Assembly: GCA_029212615.1 (NCBI GenBank)
Contig: JARGPJ010000006.1
Coordinates: 186,375 to 250,374, forward strand
DNA from: Verrucomicrobiales bacterium
Lineage (GTDB): Bacteria > Verrucomicrobiota > Verrucomicrobiia > Verrucomicrobiales > DEV007
Direction of reading: 5' to 3'
DNA length: 64,000 nucleotides
Made by a program: the position numbers and the translations under genes. Of this stretch, positions 17,835-27,171 are shown in pieces (position 1 is the first letter of the stretch; the number at the start of each line of letters is the position of its first letter). A model generated the notes under the pieces. That model was not told the origin of the DNA. It made no database searches and saw only the letters and a program-made list of their open reading frames with translations.

Positions 17835-19022
17835 ATGAAAATCCAACGCTTATGCTGTCTCCTCTCGTTTATCCTCCTGCAGGGAAACGCAGCTGAAGAA
17901 TTTTTTCTCCCCGCCTTTAGCTGGACCACCGAAGAAATCGATCAGATCGAAATCGGGTACGGCCTTCAACTCGTCGATATCAACGGCGATGGAAAAACGG
18001 ACATCCTCCTCGCGGATAAAAGCACCGTTCAATGGTACGAAAACCCGGGCTGGGAAAAACACATCATTGCCGAAAACTTAACGGTTCGCGACAACGTCTG
18101 CATCGCCGCCCGTGACATCGACGGTGACGGGAAGGCGGAAATCGCTGTCGGCGGACAGTGGAATTTTCTTGAGACGATGAAAGACGGAGCCGTTCACTAT
18201 CTCGTCGCCCCCGAAGATCGAACCCGACCCTGGAAGCCGGTCAAACTCTACAATGATCCCAGCGTCCATCGAATGCACTGGATCACCGGGGCGAACGGCG
18301 GGCATTCTCTCGCCGTCAAGCCACTGCGTGGAAAGGGAAGTATCGACGGCGTTGGCCCGGGCCTTCGTATCCTCAACTACTTCGTCCCCGGGGACCCGAC
18401 CGCAGAATGGGAAACCGAAGTGATCAGCGATTTTCTGCACCTCTCTCACAACTTTCATCCCGTGAACTGGGACGAAGACCCGGAGGAGGAATTAATCGTC
18501 GCCGCCAAAGAAGGCGTCTGGTATCACGACCGGGTCGAAGATGTGTGGGAAACCGGGCAACTCACCGATGAGTTCGCCGGCGAAGTCCGTGACGGCACAC
18601 TCCCCAACGGTCGACGTTTCATTGCCACGGTCGAACCCATGCACGGCACCGCCTGCGCTGTCTACCTCGAACCCGAAAACGGAAAAGGAATCTGGCCGCG
18701 TTTATCGCTTCTCGACGATGCTATTAAAGATGGCCACGCGCTTGCCTGCGCTGACTTCCTGGGGAATGGATCCGACCAAATCATGGTCGGCTGGCGCGCC
18801 ATGCATCCAAAGGAGGTGCCCGGCGAACCCGGCATCAAACTGTTCTATCCTCTCAACGCCTCCGGAAACGAGTGGGGTGAAACAAGCATTTCAGGAGAGG
18901 AGATCGCAGTGGAAGACATCAAAGCAGCAGACCTCAACGGCGACAACAAACCCGACCTCGTGGCTGCGGGACGAAAGACAAAGAACCTGAGAATCTTCTT
19001 CAACACCACACCGACGTTCTAG
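17835..19022 (+). CDS. secreted FG-GAP/VCBS repeat protein
   Basis: 395 aa with a signal peptide (MKIQRLCCLLSFILLQGNA). Calcium-binding FG-GAP loops are visible at DINGDGKTDILLAD, DIDGDGKAEIAVGG and DLNGDNKPDLVAAG, consistent with an extracellular seven-bladed beta-propeller. No catalytic domain is seen. Members are common in PVC-bacteria polysaccharide regions as binding or scaffold proteins. Its TAG stop shares a CTAG with the stop of the convergent transglutaminase gene (19019-19022). Confidence 0.85.
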   Translation: MKIQRLCCLLSFILLQGNAAEEFFLPAFSWTTEEIDQIEIGYGLQLVDINGDGKTDILLADKSTVQWYENPGWEKHIIAENLTVRDNVCIAARDIDGDGKAEIAVGGQWNFLETMKDGAVHYLVAPEDRTRPWKPVKLYNDPSVHRMHWITGANGGHSLAVKPLRGKGSIDGVGPGLRILNYFVPGDPTAEWETEVISDFLHLSHNFHPVNWDEDPEEELIVAAKEGVWYHDRVEDVWETGQLTDEFAGEVRDGTLPNGRRFIATVEPMHGTACAVYLEPENGKGIWPRLSLLDDAIKDGHALACADFLGNGSDQIMVGWRAMHPKEVPGEPGIKLFYPLNASGNEWGETSISGEEIAVEDIKAADLNGDNKPDLVAAGRKTKNLRIFFNTTPTF

Positions 19023-19909
19023 AGTTGCTTCGATTGAATTTCGACCTGCATACCGGCGGCACCGAACCCCGGGCTTTCAAACCGACCTGTGATCGGCATA
19101 ACGCCGCGTGGATGGTGGCTGAATCCGACGGCGACATGGCCCATCCCGACGGATTCTCCAATCGACGGGTCAAAACCGACCCAACCCCGATCAGGCAGGT
19201 AGACTTCTGCCCAGGCGTGAGTTGAACCTCGCCCATTGGCGGAATTTTCACTTTCCAGATAGCCGCTCACGAACCGTGTCGCATACCCGATACAGCGACC
19301 CGCCTCCATCATCAGGACTGCTGTATCACGGCAGGACCCGGTCCCTTTTCTCAAGGTTTCAATCGGTGTCTGAACACCTGATTCCTCACGCCGTTGATAG
19401 CCTATCGTCTCGTGAATTTTTCTAGCGAGAGGGGCAAAGATCGCCTTCTTCTCACCCGGCAAAGGAAGGATACCGAGACCTCTCAACCAACGACGAATCT
19501 CTTCCACTTCCGGCGGATATACCGACTGCCGGTAAAGGTGAGTCGCCGCCTCTTCAATACCGGGGTAGTAAGCCGGATAGTCTTCCCCGAGCGGCGCGCC
19601 GGAGCCATCCATCCATCCCGGTTTCATCACTTTATTAACGACAAACTCGCTTCGAATGAGGAGACGGTTTGCCGCTTCCTTAAACTCGGCTCGCGCCAGA
19701 ATGTTGCCGTAAATGTCCTGATACCAATGAAGAACAGAGGCCGGCTCCGTCTCGATCTCCATGCTTTCAAGACGCTCAAAATGGCTCTCGCGCGGGCGCA
19801 GGACAAGTCGATGAGGCCCGAAAGTGACAGGCCCTGAGTATTGGTAGGTGGTGGTGTGAATGAAGTGAAGCCGAACACTCGTTTCACTCGCAGCATTAAT
19901 GATCTCCAT
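19019..19909 (-). CDS. transglutaminase-like protein (bacterial N-terminal plus core domain)
   Basis: 296 aa. The N-terminal ~100 residues (LHFIHTTTYQYSGPVTFGPH) match the bacterial transglutaminase N-terminal domain; the core has Cys in GTGSCRDTAVL, His in STHAWAEVYLP and Asp in WVGFDPS, an intact papain-like triad. No signal peptide, so cytosolic; related proteins are peptidases or amide-forming enzymes. It is adjacent (14 bp) to a second transglutaminase of similar length. The alpha-E and ATP-grasp genes that often accompany such pairs are not nearby. Confidence 0.9.
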   Translation of the reverse strand: MEIINAASETSVRLHFIHTTTYQYSGPVTFGPHRLVLRPRESHFERLESMEIETEPASVLHWYQDIYGNILARAEFKEAANRLLIRSEFVVNKVMKPGWMDGSGAPLGEDYPAYYPGIEEAATHLYRQSVYPPEVEEIRRWLRGLGILPLPGEKKAIFAPLARKIHETIGYQRREESGVQTPIETLRKGTGSCRDTAVLMMEAGRCIGYATRFVSGYLESENSANGRGSTHAWAEVYLPDRGWVGFDPSIGESVGMGHVAVGFSHHPRGVMPITGRFESPGFGAAGMQVEIQSKQL

Positions 19910-19923
19910 CTGACTTTCTTTTT

Positions 19924-20784
19924 CTACTCCATGTAAATTGCCTCAGCATTCGCCTCAAGGCCGGCGCGGGTCAGAGGGGTGAATTTCTCGTCCGCATCGT
20001 AGGAAATCTGACAATGGACGGACATTCCAGTGCCTGAAATATTGCCGAACAAGGTCGCCACCGCAGCATCGCAGGCATCGCGCCCAAAGGCAATCCTAAC
20101 AAAACCATTCAGCGGAGCAATCCTTGTCCCGTCGATGAGGTACCATCGCCCATCAACAAAAACTTCGAACACCGCATGGAAATCCTGCGGCTCCAACTGA
20201 TAGGCGTAGACCGTGACATAGCGCGCCGGAATCGTCAACGCACGGCAAAATGCAATCCCAAGGTGGGCAAAATCGCGACATACCCCCGAGCGTGTCAGGA
20301 AAGTCTCAAGCGCGCCGGACTGTTCATCCGAGGCCCCCGGCACATAGGAAATATGCTCATGAAGCCAATCTTCGATCGCCAGAGCCTGGTTGAGGTGACC
20401 TTGAATATCACCGAACAAATCCCAGGCGAGTCCGCGCATGCGGTCTGAGGGAGCGTAGCGACTCGGGAACAGGTAAGGAATCACGACAGCATCCAGAGTC
20501 TGCACCCCCGCCGTCTGGATCTCACGCTTCGGCTTGATACCAACGGTTGTCTTGGCAATGGCTTCATACTCCACCGTGAGTTCCCCCACTTCAGAAGTCT
20601 CCAGTTTGGTGAAACGATTCTCCTCCAATCCCACCGAGAGGTCGGTTCGAAAAGCTTCACCCTGCAGGGTCAGATACTCTTCGAAAATAGATTGCCCCGG
20701 CGTCTTGAGGCAGCGCAACGAACACAACAGGGTCGACGGACCTGACACCTGATACTGTAGAGAACTCTTAACGTAAAATCGCAT
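19924..20784 (-). CDS. second transglutaminase-like protein
   Basis: 286 aa from the ATG at 20784 (MRFYVKSSLQYQ), which has AAAGG just upstream; a frame ten codons longer is possible. Catalytic Cys in RSGVCRDFAHLG, His in DFHAVFEVF and Asp in YLIDGTR are all present. The N-terminal half is the usual beta-sandwich domain. It heads the two-gene transglutaminase unit on the minus strand; substrates are unknown. Confidence 0.9.
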   Translation of the reverse strand: MRFYVKSSLQYQVSGPSTLLCSLRCLKTPGQSIFEEYLTLQGEAFRTDLSVGLEENRFTKLETSEVGELTVEYEAIAKTTVGIKPKREIQTAGVQTLDAVVIPYLFPSRYAPSDRMRGLAWDLFGDIQGHLNQALAIEDWLHEHISYVPGASDEQSGALETFLTRSGVCRDFAHLGIAFCRALTIPARYVTVYAYQLEPQDFHAVFEVFVDGRWYLIDGTRIAPLNGFVRIAFGRDACDAAVATLFGNISGTGMSVHCQISYDADEKFTPLTRAGLEANAEAIYME

Positions 20785-20849
20785 ATGCCTTTTGGAAAGC
20801 GGTAAGCATGCCATGCGGCAATATGCTCTTAAACCGATAAAAGCCGAGT

Positions 20850-21650
20850 TTAGCGGCTTTCATCTAAAGAGCGATTCTTTCCTTCAAGAAGATGAGCGGC
20901 CGCTACTTCCAAAAATCGCTGATGAGTCTCAATTCGCCGCCTCAGGTCCATCTCACTGGGAGTCTCAAAGGTGAAAGAATTCAACGCATGGTTGAGATAC
21001 AGATAAACCGCCTCGGGCATTCCCCCGTCTAGATTCTCTTCCACCATCTCGCGTAACCTGCTCTCGTCAACATCGTGACTGAGAAGACCATCTCTAAACT
21101 CAACCCCATCCACAGAAGGGGCTGTCTCCCGGGGGATCAAATCCTGACAGGATGAAAGAAAAGACCCGCCCGGTGATCCCTCACTGGCGATCTCATAAAG
21201 GTATATCCCTGTCGCGTCGTAATCTTCATGGAGATTCAGCGCCATCGAAAACTCCCGCCCCTTAAGAAAATCCTGCCAGGCTGACATGAGAGGTAACCCC
21301 CGGTTCTGAAAGTGACGGTTGAGGTCGACCCGGTCCCCGTCGCTCCGTGTGTTCTCAACGAACCCGACAGGATTAAAACACGGGATAACAACGAGCGGCA
21401 CCTCGTCAAAAAGAGGAGGATTCGATTCCGCCCACCGAAGGAGCCCCCACGGGGGCGCGCACTCATCTCCGTGCACCCCGCTCGAAACATAAAGGCCGCC
21501 GTTTTCACGACACCCGGATTTCCTGTTTTGAAAGACACAAACAGGATACCCCCCTGCTTCAGCAAGGACAATCGTCTCCCAGTCGTTGGCACGGGCAAGC
21601 TTCTCCCATCGTGAAAGCAGCTGTTCAATATCGTGTCCTGAGTGTTCCAT
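20850..21650 (-). CDS. M14/AstE-like zinc carboxypeptidase or deacylase
   Basis: 266 aa from the ATG at 21650 (MEHSGHDIEQLL); an in-frame start seven codons earlier would overlap the gene before it. SSGVHGDECAP provides the His-x-x-Glu zinc ligands, ALNLHEDYDATG the third His, and DRVDLNRHF resembles the substrate-binding Asn-Arg block of M14 carboxypeptidases. It could trim peptides or peptidoglycan or act as a succinylglutamate-type deacylase; no signal peptide is evident. It follows the 21662 esterase gene by 11 bp. Confidence 0.8.
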   Translation of the reverse strand: MEHSGHDIEQLLSRWEKLARANDWETIVLAEAGGYPVCVFQNRKSGCRENGGLYVSSGVHGDECAPPWGLLRWAESNPPLFDEVPLVVIPCFNPVGFVENTRSDGDRVDLNRHFQNRGLPLMSAWQDFLKGREFSMALNLHEDYDATGIYLYEIASEGSPGGSFLSSCQDLIPRETAPSVDGVEFRDGLLSHDVDESRLREMVEENLDGGMPEAVYLYLNHALNSFTFETPSEMDLRRRIETHQRFLEVAAAHLLEGKNRSLDESR

Positions 21651-21661
21651 GCATCTTCCGG

Positions 21662-23629
21662 CTAACGCCACCTTTCATCAAAAAAACCAGCCTCAATTAT
21701 ACGCCCGGGAGCTTCTGCATCGGGAAACTGATTGAGTCCAATCACCGACCAGTCAGGCAGCTTCGGGTTCTGCTGAGAATTTGTCCGGTCGTGATTCTCC
21801 CGAAAAGTAAGCCCGGAATTAAGGACTACATACCGGTCAGGGTTAAGTGGGTTGGGGAAAATAAAGACAGGCACGGCTTCATTCAAATGATAATCCCTGC
21901 CTCGAAAGAAGAAAGACTCCCCTTCCCACTTCACGGGAAGTTGCTCTGCCATTTTAGCCAGCATCTTATTCGAAGCGGGGTCTCCCCAGAGAATCAGATT
22001 CGCTTCGCTGATATCCTCCGGGGTCAGTTTATCGGAACTCTTTTCCATTAAAACACCCCGCATCAACGCTTTCCACCGGGAACGAAAATGGCCGAGTTCA
22101 AAATCCAGCCACCGCGCGAAGATTGGCGAAGCGGGAACGGTATCCGGCGGCACGACAATAAACCGGCTCATAAATGCATCATCAATCGGCCCCTGAAGAC
22201 CGGGTTTCTTTCGCGGCTCTCCCGCTTCCCCGACGCGCCATCCTCCGGCCTCTTTCACCAGACTGATTCCCTCGACCTTGAACCCCGGGTCGGCCCCTTT
22301 GATCGTTTCATCGTCAATGGAAATGGAGACGCCTGACAAATCGGTATCCGGCCCTGCAAGGAGTTTGAGAGCCGTCACATTTTCCGACTCGATGCTGATC
22401 ACCTTCTCTTCCCGGCTCCAGTTCGCCCGCGCAGAGGCAGATACCCAGTGTTTCCCCAAACCGGTCAGTTGAAGCCAGTGATCCCCCGGATACCTCAAGG
22501 TTGGTGTTTGCCAACGACGCTCTTCCGGAGCCCCCGGGCGCCCTTCTTTCCATGCCCCCCGGAGCCACTTCCAAATCTCATCGACAGACTCCTGATTGTA
22601 TTTGTGCCCCATCCCCGCCCCGATGATGTGATTCAACTCAATGCCAAGCGATCTCAGTTCCCGGGCCATGAGGTCAGCCGCCTGCTTCTGTTTATCCTCT
22701 TCCCCTGAATAGGCAAGTAGCGGACCCCGGGTCAGATTCCCGACATACGAAGGAACATCATAGAGCTGCCAAAGCGTCTGCACATAATCGGGCGGATAAA
22801 GCTCCGGAGTGAGCTGGTTGTATTCCCTCGTTTCCGCAAAACCGGCACCTGCATGAACCGCACAGAAGCGATCCCGGTAATGCGCGCCGATATGCCAGGC
22901 GCCGGCACCTCCCATCGAAAATCCGGCGAGAGCCACCCGGTCCGGATCCACCGGATAGTCTTCCATCACCGCGACGATCGCTTCGAAAACATCCACTTCC
23001 CCGGCATGCTTCCATCCCACGCACTGGCGGCCGAAAGGATGAAGAACAATGACTTCCTCCTGATCTCCAATGAAACCGCCCAGCGCCTGACTCTTTGTCA
23101 GGCAGCGTTTCAGAAAATGCAGATCGCTTACCTGCTCACCCCTTCCGTGGAGCCAAACCAGCATCGGGACCGGCTGCGATAAATCGAGCGCCTCCGGAAC
23201 TTCGAGACCGTAGGGCTGGTAGGATTCATCAATGCTGGATTCGTATCCACGAACAAGGAGTCCACGTTCCTGCAGCCACGCGGGACTGTCGCTCTGCTTC
23301 AGGTCAACCAGCCTCGCTTCGGCAAGGGCCAGCATTTCACGGGCGACCTCAACGTCTTTCTCTGCGTAAAACTCCCTGTGATCGAGAGCAAAACGCACTG
23401 CTTTAACCAGCACACCGACATCACCCGCATGCTCTTTGAAATCGACCTCCCAAATCGCCGACTCCAATGCTTCAAGACGGTACTCCAGCGCGACCGTCTC
23501 ATCAGGAGACAGCTCAATCCCCCCGCCTCGCGGCAATATTCGTTCAATCGGCGGAATGGGCTCCAATGCGAAACCCACACTGACTCCTCCGAGGACCAAA
23601 GCTGAAAGGCACTTCAATAATCTGCTCAT
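21662..23629 (-). CDS. secreted prolyl-oligopeptidase-like/PHB-depolymerase-like esterase
   Basis: 655 aa with a signal peptide (MSRLLKCLSALVLGGVSVGFA). The central alpha/beta hydrolase domain shows VWLHGRGEQ (oxyanion), nucleophile Ser in LAGFSMGGAGAWH, and GAGMGHKYNQE as the likely His block. About 200 N-terminal and 250 C-terminal residues form other domains; the C-terminal part is beta-rich with a region seen in other large secreted Verrucomicrobia/Planctomycetes hydrolases. It likely hydrolyses an ester or peptide outside the cytoplasm. Followed by the M14-like gene. Confidence 0.82.
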   Translation of the reverse strand: MSRLLKCLSALVLGGVSVGFALEPIPPIERILPRGGGIELSPDETVALEYRLEALESAIWEVDFKEHAGDVGVLVKAVRFALDHREFYAEKDVEVAREMLALAEARLVDLKQSDSPAWLQERGLLVRGYESSIDESYQPYGLEVPEALDLSQPVPMLVWLHGRGEQVSDLHFLKRCLTKSQALGGFIGDQEEVIVLHPFGRQCVGWKHAGEVDVFEAIVAVMEDYPVDPDRVALAGFSMGGAGAWHIGAHYRDRFCAVHAGAGFAETREYNQLTPELYPPDYVQTLWQLYDVPSYVGNLTRGPLLAYSGEEDKQKQAADLMARELRSLGIELNHIIGAGMGHKYNQESVDEIWKWLRGAWKEGRPGAPEERRWQTPTLRYPGDHWLQLTGLGKHWVSASARANWSREEKVISIESENVTALKLLAGPDTDLSGVSISIDDETIKGADPGFKVEGISLVKEAGGWRVGEAGEPRKKPGLQGPIDDAFMSRFIVVPPDTVPASPIFARWLDFELGHFRSRWKALMRGVLMEKSSDKLTPEDISEANLILWGDPASNKMLAKMAEQLPVKWEGESFFFRGRDYHLNEAVPVFIFPNPLNPDRYVVLNSGLTFRENHDRTNSQQNPKLPDWSVIGLNQFPDAEAPGRIIEAGFFDERWR

Positions 23630-23654
23630 GAGGGCAAGTGAGATACGGAACAGC

Positions 23655-24590
23655 CTAAACCGGATCTTCCGTCACCGGGTCAATCCAGGCGATAACACGC
23701 CCGCCTTTGAGAAGGCATTTGTAGTTCACGGGAAAGGTTCCAAAAATTGTCGAGACTTCGAATCTAACCGTGGCTGTTTCGTAGGTTCCGGCAAAGTCCC
23801 CCGCCACGGTCTCTGTCCCGTTCCAGACAAATGAGATCGCCTCCTCGAGAGTCACGCTCGCGACATCGCCCGCCTTGAGACTCGCCTTAACCGGCCCGAA
23901 GTTCGGATTCCCCGGATCAGAAGCAGCAGCGGGTTGAGCCTGCCCCGTCAGAACCGCCATCTTCGCGGGATCCGCTTCCAGCGCCTGCTTCACCCGGGAT
24001 CGCTTCGCCATCACTTCAGCACGGACTTTGTCCACATACTCATTGTAGCGTTGTATGATTCGCTGTTTGAAATCTGTCTTCTCAACCAGAATCGTGGTAC
24101 TCATGCCCGGATTCGCAGCATTGGCGATGATCAGTTGATCCCCGCTCAGGCTTTGCGGTTTCAACGGTGTCCCCGGAGCAACACTGCTTGAACCAACGGC
24201 CTCCCCGTCGATAACAAGTTGAAAAGTGACAGGCTCATTCGCGAGTACTTCAACCGGGAACGCCCTCCGGGGAACATTTTTCCATTCATCCACAATCTCC
24301 TCCAGCGGAATGATATCCGGCATCGGATACTTTTCTTCAATGATCAGATCAATATCCGGTACAACCAGTGATGGCGCAGCGTTCGGAGCTATCGGCCCGG
24401 AGACAGCAGGGGATTGATTCGCTTCTTCAAGTGGAGCTCCCTCAGGATCACCCGGCTCCCCCACCGGTAACAGGTCAGGCAGAGTAATCCCCTTCTCCTC
24501 CAGAAGAGGCTTGAGATATGGCTCGTAAGCAAGCCAGGCGCCTCCAACAAGAAGGCAGACGACGAAGAGCGTGGAGAAAAATCCTTTCAT
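23655..24590 (-). CDS. unknown membrane-anchored protein
   Basis: 311 aa, no recognised family. One N-terminal hydrophobic segment (residues 4-21) is followed by a proline/glutamate-rich linker to about residue 90, then a folded region with a coiled-coil-like stretch (QRIIQRYNEYVDKVRAEVMAKRSRVKQ, cut here) and a beta-rich end. The C-terminus is likely periplasmic. It lies 25 bp upstream of the esterase at 21662 on the same strand and is divergent from fmt; the product may act in the cell envelope (inference). Confidence 0.7.
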   Translation of the reverse strand: MKGFFSTLFVVCLLVGGAWLAYEPYLKPLLEEKGITLPDLLPVGEPGDPEGAPLEEANQSPAVSGPIAPNAAPSLVVPDIDLIIEEKYPMPDIIPLEEIVDEWKNVPRRAFPVEVLANEPVTFQLVIDGEAVGSSSVAPGTPLKPQSLSGDQLIIANAANPGMSTTILVEKTDFKQRIIQRYNEYVDKVRAEVMAKRSRVKQALEADPAKMAVLTGQAQPAAASDPGNPNFGPVKASLKAGDVASVTLEEAISFVWNGTETVAGDFAGTYETATVRFEVSTIFGTFPVNYKCLLKGGRVIAWIDPVTEDPV

Positions 24591-24701
24591 GGGGCAGAAA
24601 CGTTCTCCAAAGGATTAGGGGGTTCGCTCCCTGAATGCAAGTCACCTCATCCCTCACAATTCTTTTGACCTTCCCGCGTCCTGACCTTGAATAGAGGCTC
24701 T

Positions 24702-25658
24702 ATGCGTCTTGTCTTTATGGGAACCGGGGAGATCGCACTCCCTTCATTGCGCTGGCTCCTCGATTCTCAGGAATCAGAGGGCTATCGTGTCGTCGGCGTT
24801 TACACCCAGCCCGACAAACGAATTGGCCGGAAACAGATCCTCACCGCTCCCGGGGTCAAAGTGCTCGCGGAAGCGGCGGGCATTCCGGTTTATCAGCCGG
24901 AAACCCTCCGCAAAAACGAAGCCGCCGTGAAAGAGTTCACCGAACTCCGCCCCGATCTCGCCGTCGTCATGGCCTACGGCCAGATCCTCCCGAAGGCGAT
25001 TATCGAGGCCCCCACCTATGCCTGCGTCAACCTACACGCCTCTCTGCTCCCCCGGCACCGCGGGGCCTCACCGATTCAGGCGGCGATTCGCGACGGAGAT
25101 GCCGAGACAGGGATCACTCTGATGCACGTTGTCCCCAAGCTCGATGCCGGGAACATGATTCTCAAGGAACTCATCCCGATTGAAGAAGGAGACACCGGGG
25201 GCATTCTTCACGATAAGCTGGCAGAGCTTGGCCCGGCACTGCTTGAGAAAGGACTCCCCCTGCTCCGGACCGCGGAAATCGACAGTGAATCACAGGAGGA
25301 AGCCAGGGTGACCTACTCCGGTAAACTCGAGCGCGACCACGGCCATCTCGACTGGTCCGCCAGCGCCTCCTCGCTTGAACGCCTCATTCGTGCCTACGAC
25401 CCCTGGCCCGGCACCTACACCGGGCTTTTACAGGGAAATCAGTCGAAAAAGCTGAAAATTTTCCCACACTCCCTTGTCGCAGCAGGCTCCAGCGACGCTC
25501 CCGGAACGGTGCTGAGCACAGAGAACGGGCTCCAGGTAAGCTGCGGTGAGGGGTCTCTCATTCTACAGGGAGATCTCCAACTGGAGGGACGCCGGCGCCT
25601 CCCCGGATCCGAACTCCTGCGGGGACTCGACATCCCGAAGGGAACGATTCTTCAATGA
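24702..25658 (+). CDS. fmt: methionyl-tRNA formyltransferase
   Basis: 318 aa from the ATG at 24702, preceded by GAGG five bases upstream, one of the few clear Shine-Dalgarno sites in the window. It formylates initiator Met-tRNA using 10-formyl-tetrahydrofolate. VFMGTGEIALPSL starts the N-terminal Rossmann domain, NLHASLLPRHRGASPIQ contains the catalytic His and the HxSLLPxxRG signature, and LDAGNMI supplies the catalytic Asp. The C-terminal OB-like domain follows from about 205. It starts a plus-strand run fmt, pyrH, frr. def is not adjacent. Confidence 0.97.
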   Translation: MRLVFMGTGEIALPSLRWLLDSQESEGYRVVGVYTQPDKRIGRKQILTAPGVKVLAEAAGIPVYQPETLRKNEAAVKEFTELRPDLAVVMAYGQILPKAIIEAPTYACVNLHASLLPRHRGASPIQAAIRDGDAETGITLMHVVPKLDAGNMILKELIPIEEGDTGGILHDKLAELGPALLEKGLPLLRTAEIDSESQEEARVTYSGKLERDHGHLDWSASASSLERLIRAYDPWPGTYTGLLQGNQSKKLKIFPHSLVAAGSSDAPGTVLSTENGLQVSCGEGSLILQGDLQLEGRRRLPGSELLRGLDIPKGTILQ

Positions 25659-25724
25659 GAGCGACATTGGCCTTTGAAAATCCGTACAGTTAGCGGAAGA
25701 TGAACGCACTACGAGCAAGTCATT

Positions 25725-26459
25725 ATGGCGAGAGATTTCAAAAGAGTGATCCTTAAACTCAGCGGAGAAGCTCTCCGTGAGCCGGGAAGTCAGGACAATA
25801 TTTCCCCCGAGATTGTCGAAGGGATCGCCAACCAGATCAAAGCAGCCCATCAGTCAGGCCTGGAAATCGCTATTGTCGTCGGAGGAGGCAACTTCTGGCG
25901 CGGGGCAGCCGCCGCCGGGCGCGGCATGGATCGAGCCACCGCAGACTACGTCGGCATGCTCGCCACGGTCATGAATGCCCTCGCGGTCCAGAGCATGCTT
26001 GAAGCGGTCGGAGTTCCAAGCCGGGTACAAACCGCAATCGAGATGAAAAACGTCGCCGAAAGCTTCATTCGCCGCCTTGCGATTCGCCACCTTGAGAAAG
26101 GGCGTGTCATTATTTTCGGAGCAGGCACCGGCAATCCCTTTTTCACGACCGACACCACCGCTGCGCTTCGCGCGAGTGAGATTGGTGCTGACATCATTTT
26201 TAAAGCAACCAACGTCGATGGGGTCTACGACAAGGACCCGAACGTTCACGATGACGCGGTACGCTACGAGACCCTCACCTACAATCAGGCACTCACCGAG
26301 AACCTGAAAGTCATGGACGGCACCGCCTTCACTCTCTGCCAGGACAACAATATTCCCATCGTTGTGTTTAACATGAACGAAGGCGATAATATCCGTCGTG
26401 CCCTCACCGGGGAGGACATCGGAACGATCGTCTGCTCTGAAGACGACAGCGACGACTGA
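25725..26459 (+). CDS. pyrH: UMP kinase
   Basis: 244 aa amino-acid-kinase-fold protein that phosphorylates UMP to UDP in the cytoplasm. [12 protein letters not shown] is the phosphate-binding start, [10 protein letters not shown] and [20 protein letters not shown] are UMP-binding landmarks, and [20 protein letters not shown] closes the active site. It sits 66 bp after fmt and 32 bp before frr; the pyrH-frr order is widely conserved in bacteria, supporting all three calls. Confidence 0.98.
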   Translation: MARDFKRVILKLSGEALREPGSQDNISPEIVEGIANQIKAAHQSGLEIAIVVGGGNFWRGAAAAGRGMDRATADYVGMLATVMNALAVQSMLEAVGVPSRVQTAIEMKNVAESFIRRLAIRHLEKGRVIIFGAGTGNPFFTTDTTAALRASEIGADIIFKATNVDGVYDKDPNVHDDAVRYETLTYNQALTENLKVMDGTAFTLCQDNNIPIVVFNMNEGDNIRRALTGEDIGTIVCSEDDSDD

Positions 26460-26491
26460 CCCCCGAAAATTTCACTCGAAAAGCACCCTTC

Positions 26492-27058
26492 ATGGATACC
26501 GAAACCTTCCTCCTCGAAACGGACGAGAGCATGCAAAAGTCAGTCGACTTTGTCTCTTCCGAGATGTCCAGCATCCGGACCGGCAAAGCGAGCCCCGCCC
26601 TCCTCGATAACATCAACGTAAACGTAGAAGCCTACGGTTCATCGATGAACCTGAAACAGCTCGCGATCGTCTCCGCTCCGGAACCCCGCATGCTCACGGT
26701 GCAGCCGCACGATCCCAGCATTATCGGAGACGTCGAACGTGCCCTCCGTGAATCGAAGCTCGGCATCAACCCGAACTCCGACGGACGCCTCATTCGTCTT
26801 CCCATCCCTGAGCTCTCCGAAGAGCGCCGCAAGGACCTCGTCAAAATCATCCGGGACATGGCTGAACAGGGTCGGGTCCGTATTCGCTCCGCGAGGAAAG
26901 ACGGCATGGACCAACTCAAAGCAGCACTCAAAGAGAGCAGCATCACCGAGGATCAATTCCGCGACATGGAAAAGGAAGTCCAGGACCTCACGAATAAGCA
27001 CGTCAAAGGCATCGACGAGCATCTTGCGAAGAAAGAAGAAGATGTCATGACGGTCTAA
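26492..27058 (+). CDS. frr: ribosome recycling factor
   Basis: 188 aa, the expected length. SIRTGKASPALLDNINVN and the GSSMNLKQLA, LGINPNSDGRLIRLPIPE and EERRKDLVK blocks are those of RRF, which splits post-termination ribosomes with EF-G. It follows pyrH by 32 bp on the same strand. Between its stop and the next start (27059-27171) I see no gene. Confidence 0.98.
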   Translation: MDTETFLLETDESMQKSVDFVSSEMSSIRTGKASPALLDNINVNVEAYGSSMNLKQLAIVSAPEPRMLTVQPHDPSIIGDVERALRESKLGINPNSDGRLIRLPIPELSEERRKDLVKIIRDMAEQGRVRIRSARKDGMDQLKAALKESSITEDQFRDMEKEVQDLTNKHVKGIDEHLAKKEEDVMTV

Positions 27059-27171
27059 ATGCCGGAATTGAGGGAAAAGAAGAAGAGAAACTTCCTTCCA
27101 CCGCCTCTTTCTCCTGGTTTTACTCCTTTACCTGCTCCAACCCTGTCAGGCCGCGGGGCCTACCCTGTTGA

